DNA from: DASRAU01 sp035638075
GTDB lineage: Bacteria > Acidobacteriota > Polarisedimenticolia > Gp22-AA2
Direction: 5' to 3'
DNA: 64,000 nucleotides
Assembly: GCA_035638075.1 (NCBI GenBank)
Contig: DASRAU010000026.1
Span: forward strand, 1 to 64,000
Positions 1-8,393 of this stretch are shown here, piece by piece. The notes beneath the pieces are model-generated. The model saw only the letters and a program-made list of their open reading frames with translations, did not search any database and was not told where the DNA came from. Position 1 is the first letter of the stretch; each line of letters opens with the position of its first letter. The translations under genes were made by a program, and so were the position numbers.

Positions 1-103
1 CACACTTTTCGACTCTTCCAGGGCACCGACCGTACCTGCTCTCTTACTGAAGGCGTTGGTAGTAGGGCTCTTCACGGGATGCGTCCTAGACTGAGGTCGG
101 TCG

Positions 104-150
104 GGGTTGTGAACAACCTCTTGAGAAACCACACCTAGCCCGGGTTTCTC
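104..150. repeat. Two inverted repeats at the window edge
   Basis: GGTTGT/ACAACC (105-110 and 113-118) is a near-perfect palindrome. GAGAAACC (123-130) pairs with GGTTTCTC (143-150). They lie beyond the 3' end of the leftward trmH-family gene and could form a terminator, but no T-run follows on either strand. The first ~120 bases have visibly lower GC than the rest; I recognise no gene there. Confidence 0.35.
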
Positions 151-172
151 ACGGCCCGGCCCGCGAGCGCCG

Positions 173-1000
173 TCAGCGCGATGTGCGCTGGCGATTGGTT
201 TCGTAGAGGAGGATCGCGGCGGCGGCGTGGACGTTGAGCGAATCGGCGCCGGGGGACATGGGGATGCGCACGCGATCCTGGGCGGCCGCGACGAGGTCCT
301 CGGGGAGACCGGATCCTTCGCGGCCGAGGAGGAGCGCGACGGGGGACTTCAGGTCGGTGCGGTCGGGGGTCGTCCCCTCGCTCGAGACAGCCGCGACGAG
401 GCGGAGGCCGGCCTGCCGCAGGCGCGGCAGGACCTGGGCGGCGGTCGACTCCACGACCGGCAGGCGGAAGGTGGCGCCCATGGCGGCGCGCAGCGCGCGG
501 CTCGACCACGGGTCGGCGCTTCCTTCGAGCACCGCGGCTCCCTCCGCGCCGAGCGAGCGCGCCGAGCGCAGGATCGATCCGAGGTTGCCGGGATCCTGGA
601 TGCCGTGCGCCAGGAGAAGCAGGGATCGGCGGGCCCCGACGAGATCGTCGAGCGTCGTTCCGGGACGGCGGACGACGAGGGCCACGCCCTGGTCCCCGGC
701 CCCGGCCGCGATGCCGTCGAGGAGAGCCGGTGTCACGCGCACCACGCGAGCCCCGGTGCGGGCGAGGGCCCCGGCGAGGCGCGTTCCCTCGTCGTCCTTC
801 TCGAGATCGGGGGAGAGAAGGGCGGTCTCGATCGGCACCGCCGCGGCGAGCGCCTCGAGCGCCAGGTGCCGTCCCCAGGCGATCCCCTTCTTTTCCCTGC
901 GACGCGCCGCCGCATCGGCGTCGAGCCGCCGCGCCTCCTTCACGACCGGATGCTGCGGTGACCGCACCACCTCGGCCGCGCGCGGCGTGCGGGTCTTCAT
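173..1000 (-). CDS. TrmH/SpoU-family RNA 2'-O-methyltransferase
   Basis: A 275-aa RNA ribose methyltransferase that uses S-adenosylmethionine to methylate 2'-OH groups of rRNA or tRNA. The three SpoU knot motifs are visible: GIQDPGNLGSILRSA (residues ~133-147, motif 1 Asn and Arg), LLLGREGSGLP (~223-233), and IPMSPGADSLNVHAAAAILL (~246-265), whose SLN(V)H supplies cofactor and dimer contacts. The N-terminal ~110 residues match the substrate-binding domain of RlmB/TrmH-like proteins. The ATG at 1000 is preceded by GAGGT about 7 bases upstream. It is transcribed divergently from tsaC, about 45 bp start to start. The exact target nucleotide cannot be told from sequence; RlmB- and TsnR-like roles are both possible. 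Confidence 0.9.
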   Translation of the reverse strand: MKTRTPRAAEVVRSPQHPVVKEARRLDADAAARRREKKGIAWGRHLALEALAAAVPIETALLSPDLEKDDEGTRLAGALARTGARVVRVTPALLDGIAAGAGDQGVALVVRRPGTTLDDLVGARRSLLLLAHGIQDPGNLGSILRSARSLGAEGAAVLEGSADPWSSRALRAAMGATFRLPVVESTAAQVLPRLRQAGLRLVAAVSSEGTTPDRTDLKSPVALLLGREGSGLPEDLVAAAQDRVRIPMSPGADSLNVHAAAAILLYETNRQRTSR

Positions 1001-3279
1001 GCCGTGACCTCGCGAAGCGCTGCGCTAGAATGGCCGCGGCCGCCATGAGGTCGAAGACGACGAAGCTCGTTGCGATCGATCCGGAACGTCCCGAAGCGGA
1101 CCGGCTGGCGTCGGCGGCCGCCGTGCTGCGGGCCGGCGGACTGGTGGCCTACCCCACGGAAACCTTCTACGCCCTCGGGGCCGACGCGCTCGACGCGGCG
1201 GCCGTGGAGAAGGTGTTCGCGGCGAAAGGACGCCCGGGCGTCATGCCGCTGCCGGTGATCATCGGCGACCTCGGTGACCTGGCCCGCGTCGCCGCGCAGG
1301 TGCCGGAGGGAGCGCAGGCGCTCGTCAAAGTCTTCTGGCCGGGTCCGCTCACGCTCCTCCTGCCCGCGCTGGATCTTCCCGAGCGCCTGCTCGGAGGGGG
1401 CAGGACCATCGGCGTGCGGCTCTCGCCGCATCCCGTCGCCCGCGGCCTGGCGCGCGCGCTCGGCGGTGCCGTCGTCGCCACCAGCGCCAACAGGAGCGGC
1501 CAGCCCGCTCCCGGCTCCGCCGAGGAAGCGGCCGATCAGCTCAAGGACGGCGTCGACCTGGTCCTGGACGGCGGGCGCACCCACGGCGGATCGCCTTCGA
1601 CCATCGTGGATCTGAGCGTCGATCCGCCGCGCCTCGTCCGTGCCGGACCCATCTCCTCGAGCGCCGTCGAGGCCGCCCTGGGCCGGAGGCTCGGCTGACG
1701 CCGGAGCCCGCTCGGAGACCGCGGCGTCGCCCGTCACCACGCGTGCGCGCCACAGCGGGCGGAAATCGGCCCCCGCGTCGAGCGTAAAACCGCGCAGACG
1801 CGGTCCCGAGGCCGAGCGGACCTGCCGGTGCCAGAGCCAGGCGCACGGCAGGTCGGCATCGAGCCGCCGCTGCAGCCGTGCGTAGAGGGCGATCCGACCG
1901 GGACGATCGGCCCGCTCCGCGCCCTCCTCGATGAGCCGGTCCGCCTCCGGGTTCACGTAGCCGCCGCGGTTGAGTCCGTTCGGCGGACGGAAGGCGGAGT
2001 GAAAACGCAGGCGGTAGATGTCCGGGTCGCCGATGTCGGTCCAGTTCGAGGTCACGATCTCGAAGCGTCCCGAGCGCAGATCGTCATAGAAGGTCGGCCA
2101 CTCGAAGGTGAAGACGTCGAGCGCGATACCGACCTGCGCGAGATCCTCCTGGAGGACGGAGGCGAGCTGCGCCGCCTGCTCGCTCTGCGGAGCCGAGTAG
2201 CGCAGGTGGAAACGCGGGGCGGGACCGGAGCCGTCGGGATCGGGGTGGCCGGCGGCGTCGAGCAGGCGCCGGGCTTCGCCGGGATCGTGCGGGCGGATCG
2301 GAATCGTGTCGTCATGGGCCCAGTGCCCCGGCGGCAGGAGCGTCGTCGCCAGCCGCGCCCGTCCCGACAGCAGGTGACGCACGATCGCGTCACGATCGAC
2401 GGCCAGTGCGATGGCGAGCCGCACGCGCGCATCGTCGAGGGGCGGGTGCGCCAGGTTGAAGCCGAGATAGACGACGTTGCGGCCGTCGTGCGCCCCCACG
2501 TCGAAGCCCGCGGTCCGCTCCAGGCGGTCGAAGTGCTCGGGCGCGAGATCGTTCACGACGAGATCGCCGCTGCCGCGCAGCATCTCGAGCAGCCGGGCGC
2601 TCTCGGCCGGCAGGACGCGGATGCGCACGCTCGTCAGCGGGCTCGGCCCTTCGAAGTAACCATCGAAGCGGCCCAGCAGCAGGTCCTCGTCCTTGCGGTA
2701 GCGGATCAGGCGGAACGGCCCCGTCCCCACCGGCGTTCGCGCCGCCTCGGCGCCCGTCCCGGCGCGCAGGATCGGCACCGTCAGGTTCGAGAGCAGGGGA
2801 GCGAACGGCCGGCGCAGGTGGAAGACCACCGTCGCGGCATCGGGCGCCGTGACCGACTCCACCGCCTCGAAGTCGGCGCGGCGGAACGAAACCACCTCAC
2901 CTGCGAGGATCGACTGGTAGGTGAAGACGACATCCGCGGAGGTCAAAAGCGCTCCGTCGTGGAAGCGCACCCCCTCCCGCAAATGGACGACGAGGGTGCG
3001 GTCGTCGGGGGCCTCGGAGGAAAGGGCGAGGTCGGGAGTCGTGCCGCCGTCGTCGGCGAGCCTGAAGAGCGCGTTGAAGATCAGGTCGTACACCCTCCGG
3101 CTCGCCTCGTCCGAGCCGAGGCGGGGATCGAGGCTCGCCGGTCCTCCATCCACGATCACCGTCACGCCGGTCGGATCGGCCGGCCGGCGCGCGCACGCGG
3201 CGACGATCCATCCGGCGGCGAAGACCGGTCCGAAGAGCACCAGAAGCCTCCGCACCGTCGCGCGCCGCGCCCCCGCCAT
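997..3279 (-). CDS. Family 5 solute-binding lipoprotein (OppA/DppA-like), frame extends antisense to tsaC
   Basis: An extracytoplasmic binding protein for an ABC transporter of peptides or related solutes. It opens with a lipoprotein signal: Arg-rich n-region, hydrophobic stretch, lipobox IVAAC with Cys29. Family features include ASLDPRLGSDEASRRVYDLI near the mature N-terminus, HLREGVRFHDGALLTSADVVF, VGTGPFRL and AIALAVDRDAIV. Family members run ~500-540 residues, and homology fades near residue ~515 (about position 1735). No stop follows, and the frame continues ~240 residues through the reverse complement of tsaC to 997. The real gene probably ends near 1700-1740, with a frameshift, assembly error or readthrough hiding the stop. 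No permease genes are adjacent, so it is an orphan binding protein. Confidence 0.7.
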   Translation of the reverse strand: MAGARRATVRRLLVLFGPVFAAGWIVAACARRPADPTGVTVIVDGGPASLDPRLGSDEASRRVYDLIFNALFRLADDGGTTPDLALSSEAPDDRTLVVHLREGVRFHDGALLTSADVVFTYQSILAGEVVSFRRADFEAVESVTAPDAATVVFHLRRPFAPLLSNLTVPILRAGTGAEAARTPVGTGPFRLIRYRKDEDLLLGRFDGYFEGPSPLTSVRIRVLPAESARLLEMLRGSGDLVVNDLAPEHFDRLERTAGFDVGAHDGRNVVYLGFNLAHPPLDDARVRLAIALAVDRDAIVRHLLSGRARLATTLLPPGHWAHDDTIPIRPHDPGEARRLLDAAGHPDPDGSGPAPRFHLRYSAPQSEQAAQLASVLQEDLAQVGIALDVFTFEWPTFYDDLRSGRFEIVTSNWTDIGDPDIYRLRFHSAFRPPNGLNRGGYVNPEADRLIEEGAERADRPGRIALYARLQRRLDADLPCAWLWHRQVRSASGPRLRGFTLDAGADFRPLWRARVVTGDAAVSERAPASAEPPAQGGLDGARGDGSGTDEARRIDAQIHDGRRRSAVGAPAVQDQVDAVLELIGRFLGGAGSGLAAPVGAGGDDGTAERARQAAGDGMRREPHADGPAPSEQALGKIQRGQEERERTRPEDFDERLRSLRHLRGDAGQVTEVADDHRQRHDARASFRREHLLHGRRVERVGPEGVEGFRGVGHQSAGPQHGGRRRQPVRFGTFRIDRNELRRLRPHGGRGHSSAALREVTA
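1026..1031 (+). promoter_or_regulatory. -10 box of tsaC
   Basis: TAGAAT sits 13 bases before the ATG at 1045 and overlaps the alternative ATG at 1030, which argues for the 1045 start. A weak -35 (GTGACC) lies 16 bases upstream. The transcript would have a leader of only a few bases. Confidence 0.55.
1045..1698 (+). CDS. tsaC: L-threonylcarbamoyladenylate synthase (YrdC/Sua5 domain)
   Basis: A 217-aa enzyme that makes threonylcarbamoyl-AMP from threonine, bicarbonate and ATP, the first step of t6A37 tRNA modification. Family hallmarks are the GGLVAYPTETFYALG segment (~30-44), a KGRP ATP-pocket motif (~62-65), WPGPLTLLL (~98-106), and the STSAN-type motif seen here as VATSANRSG. Size fits the short TsaC type rather than the longer Sua5 type. 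I chose the ATG at 1045 because the -10 box covers the earlier ATG (1030). The whole gene lies antisense inside the leftward peptide-binding protein frame; the strong YrdC conservation marks this strand as the real gene here. Confidence 0.92.
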   Translation: MRSKTTKLVAIDPERPEADRLASAAAVLRAGGLVAYPTETFYALGADALDAAAVEKVFAAKGRPGVMPLPVIIGDLGDLARVAAQVPEGAQALVKVFWPGPLTLLLPALDLPERLLGGGRTIGVRLSPHPVARGLARALGGAVVATSANRSGQPAPGSAEEAADQLKDGVDLVLDGGRTHGGSPSTIVDLSVDPPRLVRAGPISSSAVEAALGRRLG

Positions 3280-3286
3280 CGCGCGC

Positions 3287-3292
3287 GCATCT
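3287..3292 (-). promoter_or_regulatory. -10 box of the solute-binding lipoprotein gene
   Basis: On the minus strand TAAGAT lies 7 bases before the ATG at 3279, which predicts a start at or next to the initiation codon. I see no convincing -35. Confidence 0.45.
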
Positions 3293-3361
3293 TAAACGAT
3301 GCCCGGGCGGCCGATGGCGCGTGACCTCGCGGCGGCGCTGGCGACCCGGGAGACGTTCCCC

Positions 3362-3367
3362 TATACT
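3362..3367 (+). promoter_or_regulatory. -10 box of the phosphodiesterase gene
   Basis: TATACT lies 10 bases before the ATG at 3378, predicting a transcript with nearly no leader. The upstream in-frame ATG (3321) precedes this box, so it is unlikely to be the start. Confidence 0.5.
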
Positions 3368-3377
3368 TCACGCCCGC

Positions 3378-5675
3378 ATGAAGGACCCCTCGAGGATTCG
3401 GTTCCCAGCCCGCCTGCTCGTGATGCTCGTTCTCATGGCGGCCGTCCTTCCGGCCGCGGTGTCACAGGCCCAAGCCGCCGGGACGAAGGCGCCTTTCGAG
3501 CGGGTGATCATCCTCGGCTTCGACGGCGCGGACGCGCACCTCGTGAGCCAGTACATGGACGAAGGGCGGCTCCCGAACCTGTCGAAGCTGCGCGCGCAGG
3601 GCTTCTACGCGCCGCTCAAGAGCACCAACCCGCCGCAGACGCCGGTGTCGTGGTCGACGTTCGCCACCGGACTGAACCCCGGGCGCACCGAGATCTTCGA
3701 TTTCCTCAAGCGCATCGAAGGGACCTACATCCCCGATTTCGCCATGGTGAAGGAGGGGAAGAAGCCGCTCCTGTTCGGCCCGCGCAATCCGCCGATTCTC
3801 GGGGCGGCCGCGGGGGTCGCCGTCGCGATCCTCGCCGCCATCGTCCTGGCGCTGCTGCGGCAGCGGGGGCTGCGTCTCGCCGGGCTGTCCCTGCTCCTCG
3901 GGGCGCTCGCCGGCGGCGGCATGGCGATGCTCGCGGCGCGCTGGCTGCCGGATGCGGTTCCCGATGCGACCAACGGCCGCAAGGGCACTCCTTTCTGGAG
4001 CGTGGCCGCCGAGGCCGGGATCCCGAGCAGGGTCATCCACGTCCCGGCGAACTTCCCGGCCGAGAGCCACGACCACCTCGACCTTCTCTCGGGGCTCGGA
4101 GTCCCGGACATGCTCGGGCGCGTCGGCTCGCCGTCCCTGTTCACGTCCGATGCCGCCTTCGCGATGGACAACAACCAGTTCAGCATCGAGATCGTGCGCC
4201 TGTCCGGGCGCCGGGGGCGCATCGAGACGGCCCTCGTCGGCCCGCCGAACAAGCCGTTCTGGAACTACCCCCGGGACGAGGCGACCGCCGGCCTGAAGGG
4301 GGACGAGAAGCGGGTGGCGCGCGAGAGCTTCGAGGCGGCGCTGGAAAAGCGCGGCATCCGGAAGCGTCTGGACGTTCCCTTCGTCCTCGAGGCTATGGAC
4401 CAGGACCTGACCATCGATCTCGAGGGCCAGCGGCAGACGCTGAAGCCCGGGGCGTGGAGCGACTGGTTCGAGATCGGGATCCCGGTGAACCCGCTGGTCG
4501 ATCGCGTCGCCGGTCTGCGCGGGCTCGCGCGCTTCAAGCTCCTGGCTCTCGACCCCGAAATCCGGCTCTACATGAGCCCCCTCATGTTCCACCCGCTGTG
4601 CCAGCCGATTCCGTTCGCGACCCCGGCGTCGCTCGCGCCCGACCTGCTCAAGGACGTCGGGTTGTTCAAGACGCTGGGCTGGCCGATCGACACGTGGTCG
4701 CTGCCGTCGGGCATCACGGACGAGAAGCACTTCCTCGAGGACCTCGACTTCACCGTTGGGACCGAGGTGAAGATGCTCGACGCCGCGCTCGCGAAATCCG
4801 ACGCGCGCCTGTACGTCCAGGTCTTCGACTTCACCGATCGCGTCAGCCACCTGTTGTGGCGCCTGCACGATCCGGGACATCCGATCTATGACGCGGCCGC
4901 GGCGGCGCAGTATGCCGGCGAGATTCCGAAGTCCTACGAGCGGATGGACGCCATCGTCGGGCGCGCGATGGCGAAGCTCGACGGGAAGACGGCCCTCGTC
5001 GTGTGCTCCGACCACGGCTTCGCCTCGTTCCGGCGCGGCGTCAACTACAACACCTGGCTCTGGAAGAACGGCTTCATGGGCCTCAAGGGCGTGGGCACCG
5101 GCCAGGAGGCCGGCGGCAAGACGCTCGAGGACCTGTTCGACAAGGGGGCGCTCGGCGGGTTCTTCAAGAACGTGGACTGGCCGCGCACCAGGGCGTACGC
5201 CCTCGGTCTCGGCAACATCTACGTGAACCTCCTCGGCCGCGAGCCGAACGGCAGCGTCGCCCCGGGGCGCGAGTACGAGGAGGTGCGCGCGGCCATCGTG
5301 AAAGGGCTCGAGGCGCTCGTCGACGAGAAGACCGGCGAGAAGCCGGTCGTCAAGGTCTACACCCGCGAGGAGATGTATTCGGGTTTCGATCCCCGCATCG
5401 TCCCCGACCTGCGCGTCGCCAACACCGAGCACTACCGCGTCGGCTGGCAGAGCACCCTCGGCGAAGTGCCGAACGACGTCTTCGAGGACAACCGCAAGGC
5501 GTGGTCGGGGGATCACTGCTCGAACGATCCGTCGCTCGTGCCGGGCATCTTCTTTTCGAGCTTCCCCTTGAAGCAGGACGCGGCGCCGTTCATCGGCGAT
5601 CTGTTCCCGACGACGCTGGCGCTGCTCGGCGTTCCACCGGTCGCCGGGATCGACGGACGGAGCCTCCTCCCCTGA
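3378..5675 (+). CDS. Type I phosphodiesterase/alkaline phosphatase-superfamily protein with two internal TM helices
   Basis: A 765-aa secreted or membrane-anchored hydrolase of the alkaline phosphatase fold. An N-terminal signal sequence (ending near AQAAG) precedes the metal-binding motif ILGFDGAD. The nucleophile region is TPVSWSTFATGLNPG, the second metal site is VFDFTDRVSHLLWR, and the third is VCSDHGFASF. Unusually, a ~50-residue stretch (roughly 3790-3950) forms two hydrophobic helices inserted between the nucleophile region and the rest of the catalytic domain. Substrate is unknown: phosphodiester, nucleotide or sulfate are all possible in this family. The next gene begins within ~20 bp of its stop. 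Confidence 0.8.
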   Translation: MKDPSRIRFPARLLVMLVLMAAVLPAAVSQAQAAGTKAPFERVIILGFDGADAHLVSQYMDEGRLPNLSKLRAQGFYAPLKSTNPPQTPVSWSTFATGLNPGRTEIFDFLKRIEGTYIPDFAMVKEGKKPLLFGPRNPPILGAAAGVAVAILAAIVLALLRQRGLRLAGLSLLLGALAGGGMAMLAARWLPDAVPDATNGRKGTPFWSVAAEAGIPSRVIHVPANFPAESHDHLDLLSGLGVPDMLGRVGSPSLFTSDAAFAMDNNQFSIEIVRLSGRRGRIETALVGPPNKPFWNYPRDEATAGLKGDEKRVARESFEAALEKRGIRKRLDVPFVLEAMDQDLTIDLEGQRQTLKPGAWSDWFEIGIPVNPLVDRVAGLRGLARFKLLALDPEIRLYMSPLMFHPLCQPIPFATPASLAPDLLKDVGLFKTLGWPIDTWSLPSGITDEKHFLEDLDFTVGTEVKMLDAALAKSDARLYVQVFDFTDRVSHLLWRLHDPGHPIYDAAAAAQYAGEIPKSYERMDAIVGRAMAKLDGKTALVVCSDHGFASFRRGVNYNTWLWKNGFMGLKGVGTGQEAGGKTLEDLFDKGALGGFFKNVDWPRTRAYALGLGNIYVNLLGREPNGSVAPGREYEEVRAAIVKGLEALVDEKTGEKPVVKVYTREEMYSGFDPRIVPDLRVANTEHYRVGWQSTLGEVPNDVFEDNRKAWSGDHCSNDPSLVPGIFFSSFPLKQDAAPFIGDLFPTTLALLGVPPVAGIDGRSLLP

Positions 5676-5692
5676 GTCGGCTGACGCCGCGT

Positions 5693-6919
5693 TTGGCCCG
5701 CGTCGCGGTCCAGCTCGGCGCTTCTTTCGCGGTCTTCACCGCACTCGCAACGGGAAACCCGGGCGTCCACGCCGCCGATCCTCCCGAGGCGCCCGGCGCT
5801 CCAGCCGCCGAAGCGCCCGCGGATCCGGCCGAAGCGAAGCGCCTGAAGGATCTCCAGGACAAGATCGAGGCGCTGCGGTCCCGCCTGGTGGCGGCGGAAG
5901 CTCAGGCGGGAACGCTTCTCGACGACCTCGACGAGATGGGATTGCGGCAGGCGCTTCTGACGCGCGAATCCGAGATGCTGCGCCGCGAGACCGCCGCCGC
6001 GGGAGAGGCGGTGATCCGGGCGCGCCGCGATGCCGCCGCGGCGCAGGAGCGCGTCGGACGGGCCGAGCGCGACCTGCGCGAATGGATCGTCGAGATGTAC
6101 AAGACCGGGACGCCGCCGAGCCTGGGCCTCTTGCTCCTCGCCGGCAGTCCCTCCGAGCTGGCGACGGCGGAGCGCAGCGCCGAAGCGCTCGCCGCGACCG
6201 AGAGCCGCCGGGTCGAGACGCTGCGGGTGGAGCGGGTCCGCCTCGATGCGGCCGTGGCCGAGCGGCAGAAACAGGAAGAGCGGCTGGTGTCGCTCCAGGG
6301 AGAGCTCGATCTCAAGCGCCAGGACCTGGTCGCCGCCCAGGCCTCGAAGGGGAAGCTTCTCCAGGACATCCGGACCCGCCAGGGGAGCGAGGAGCAGGCC
6401 CTCCAGGGCATGGTGCAGATGGAGCGGGATCTCACGGCGCTCCTCGGCCGGGTCGGGGACGAGACGAGCCCCTCCCGCGGCATGGAGAATTTCCGGGGGC
6501 TCCTGGGCTGGCCCGTGCAGGGACCGGTGGCCATCCCCTTCGGGAACGTCCGGCACCCCAAGTTCCACACCCAGGTGCCTCACCAGGGGCTGGAGATCGC
6601 CTGCGACCCGGGGACGGAGGTCCGGGCCCTTTTCGAAGGAAAGGTGGTTTTCTCGGACTGGCTCCGGGGATATGGAGAAATGATTGTCATCGACCACGGC
6701 GGCGAGTATCTTTCGGTCTACGGCCAGCTGGGGGAACGGCTGGCCGCCGCGGGCCAGGAGGTCCGGCGGGACGACGTGATCGCCCGGTCCGGACCCGAAG
6801 GCCCCTGGGGGATGACAGGTTTGTATCTGGAAATCCGCCGCCACGGGGAGCCGCTCGACCCCCTCCCGTGGCTCCGCCAGAGCGGGCGCCGGAGTTCCGT
6901 GACGGAGAAGAAAAAATGA
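5693..6919 (+). CDS. envC: EnvC-like murein hydrolase activator (coiled coil plus degenerate LytM domain)
   Basis: About 408 aa. A signal-like hydrophobic N-terminus is followed by a long heptad-rich coiled coil (~45-240) and a C-terminal LytM/M23 domain (~280-405). In active M23 enzymes HxxxD and HLHFE bind zinc. Here these read HQGLE and LYLEIRRHG, so the Asp and the HxH are lost, just as in E. coli EnvC, which is inactive and activates amidases AmiA/B at the septum. The ending DPLPWL also resembles EnvC. The frame has no ATG: TTG at 5693 gives a sensible signal peptide, while CTG at 5672, overlapping the previous stop, is an alternative. The stop overlaps the next start (ATGA). Confidence 0.8.
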   Translation: MARVAVQLGASFAVFTALATGNPGVHAADPPEAPGAPAAEAPADPAEAKRLKDLQDKIEALRSRLVAAEAQAGTLLDDLDEMGLRQALLTRESEMLRRETAAAGEAVIRARRDAAAAQERVGRAERDLREWIVEMYKTGTPPSLGLLLLAGSPSELATAERSAEALAATESRRVETLRVERVRLDAAVAERQKQEERLVSLQGELDLKRQDLVAAQASKGKLLQDIRTRQGSEEQALQGMVQMERDLTALLGRVGDETSPSRGMENFRGLLGWPVQGPVAIPFGNVRHPKFHTQVPHQGLEIACDPGTEVRALFEGKVVFSDWLRGYGEMIVIDHGGEYLSVYGQLGERLAAAGQEVRRDDVIARSGPEGPWGMTGLYLEIRRHGEPLDPLPWLRQSGRRSSVTEKKK

Positions 6920-8217
6920 CGTTGTCCCTCGATCGCAAAGTGCTCGTGGTTGTCTCCGCCCTCGTGGTCGTCCTGACCCTGGCGGGAGGACTGGCCGGCA
7001 GGACCTCCGCCGTCGAAGGCACCTATGACTACCTCAAGGTCTTCAACGAGGTCCTGTACCTGTCGGTGAACAACTACGTCGAGCCGACGCAGATCGAGGC
7101 CCTGATGGACGGCGCCTATCGCGGCATGCTCGAGAGCCTCGATCCCGGCAACGAGTACCTCGATGCCCGCGAGTACGCGCGCGCCTCGAAGGGCGATGCC
7201 GCCGGCACCGCCGACGTCGGCTTGCGCGTTTCGAAGCGGCACGGCTACATCGTCATCGTGTCGGCGCTGCCGGGGAGCCCGGCTGCCGCGGCCGGGTTGA
7301 AGACCGGGGACGCCATCCTGACCATCGACACCCGGCCGACGCGGCTCATGGGCGTGTGGCAGGCGGAGCAGGCGCTGCGCGGCAAGCCGGGCACCAAGGT
7401 GACGCTCGGCCTGAGCCCCTCGGAAGGCGGTGATCGCAAGGAGCAGGCGCTCGAGCGCAAGGTCATCGTGCCCCCCGCTCCGGCCGGCAGGATCGCCGAG
7501 ACCGGTGTCGGGACGGTCCGCATCCTCGGCCTGCGCGAGGGTGATGCGCGCCGGGTCGACCAGGCGATCGCGGGACTGCGCGAGCAGGGGATGAAGCGGC
7601 TCCTCCTCGATCTGCGCGGCTGCACCTCGACCTCCCTGGCGGAGGCGATCGGGGTCGCCAGTCTCTTCATGAAGGATGGGGTCGTGGTCACGGTCGCCGA
7701 CCGGCATGACGGCGACAAGGCTTACCGCACCGATGGGCGCAAGCGCTCATGGAGCGGGCCGATGGTCGTCCTCGTGGACGAGGGAACCAGCCGCTCGTGC
7801 GAGGTGGTGACCGCGGCGCTGCGGGACGGGCTCGGAACGCCCGTCGTCGGCGAGCGCACCTGGGGCGGCGGGACGGTGTCGAGCCTGGTTCCGCTTCCGA
7901 ACGGAGACGGCCTGTTCCTCGCCACCGGCCTGATGCAGTCGCCGGCCGGCAAGGAATGGAACGCCAAGGGGCTCGATCCGGATCTCGCCATCCCGTCGGA
8001 CAACGAGGAAGGCAAGGACACGCAGAGGCAGAAGGCCATCGATTACCTGAAGGGCGTCACCCGCCAGGAGGCCGCCGCGGAGCTGCGCCTCGCTCCCGGG
8101 ACTCCCGTCGCGGGGCTCCATCCCGGAGTCCAACCGAAGCCGCACGCGCGCTCGAACGATGGCCGGACCTACCTCGCGGAGGAGCACGGCCCCGCCCCGG
8201 TTCGCGACGCAGCCTGA
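6916..8217 (+). CDS. ctpA: S41-family C-terminal processing protease homologue, catalytic dyad missing
   Basis: 433 aa with an N-terminal membrane anchor (~8-28), an N-terminal helical segment, a PDZ domain (~98-175) and an S41 fold. The usual partner of envC, translated by ATGA overlap. In Tsp/CtpA the nucleophile is the first Ser of S-A-S-E, with Lys 25 residues later in FGKG. Aligning VDEGTSRSCEVV (287-298) and GERTWGGGTV (312-321) puts Arg293 at the Ser position and Gly318 at the Lys position. The overall fold motifs (VLVDEG, QSPAGKEWNAKGLDPDL) are kept. It is therefore probably a pseudoprotease acting as a scaffold or substrate binder, unless Ser292, Ser294 or Cys295 substitutes. Confidence 0.82.
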   Translation: MTLSLDRKVLVVVSALVVVLTLAGGLAGRTSAVEGTYDYLKVFNEVLYLSVNNYVEPTQIEALMDGAYRGMLESLDPGNEYLDAREYARASKGDAAGTADVGLRVSKRHGYIVIVSALPGSPAAAAGLKTGDAILTIDTRPTRLMGVWQAEQALRGKPGTKVTLGLSPSEGGDRKEQALERKVIVPPAPAGRIAETGVGTVRILGLREGDARRVDQAIAGLREQGMKRLLLDLRGCTSTSLAEAIGVASLFMKDGVVVTVADRHDGDKAYRTDGRKRSWSGPMVVLVDEGTSRSCEVVTAALRDGLGTPVVGERTWGGGTVSSLVPLPNGDGLFLATGLMQSPAGKEWNAKGLDPDLAIPSDNEEGKDTQRQKAIDYLKGVTRQEAAAELRLAPGTPVAGLHPGVQPKPHARSNDGRTYLAEEHGPAPVRDAA

Positions 8218-8332
8218 GCCCGGCCGGCGCAGGCGCCTGATCCTCTTCGCAGCACCTGTGTGAGACCGTTTTCCGGGACTTTCTGAGCCCGGGACGCGCT
8301 GGACGCCCCCCCACCTCAAACCTATATTGAGG

Positions 8333-8338
8333 CCCCGG
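8333..8338 (+). promoter_or_regulatory. -10 box before the Ser/Thr kinase gene
   Basis: TATATT lies ~55 bases upstream of the GTG at 8394, in the 176-bp gap after the S41 gene. The -35 is unclear. Confidence 0.4.
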
Positions 8339-8393
8339 TCCGAGGCCGCGCCCTGTTCGCGCGGCTTTGCTCGCCGGGGGGGCGCGGCCGATC

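Noticed and set aside
1..120. Possible RNA gene in the lower-GC first 120 bases
   Set aside because: Palindromes are present but no tRNA, tmRNA, 5S or other RNA could be recognised from the fragment.
1828..3324. Long rightward open frame opposite the solute-binding protein
   Set aside because: Low-complexity Arg/Gly/Val composition without motifs; an antisense shadow of a recognisable gene, as are dozens of similar frames in this GC-rich window.
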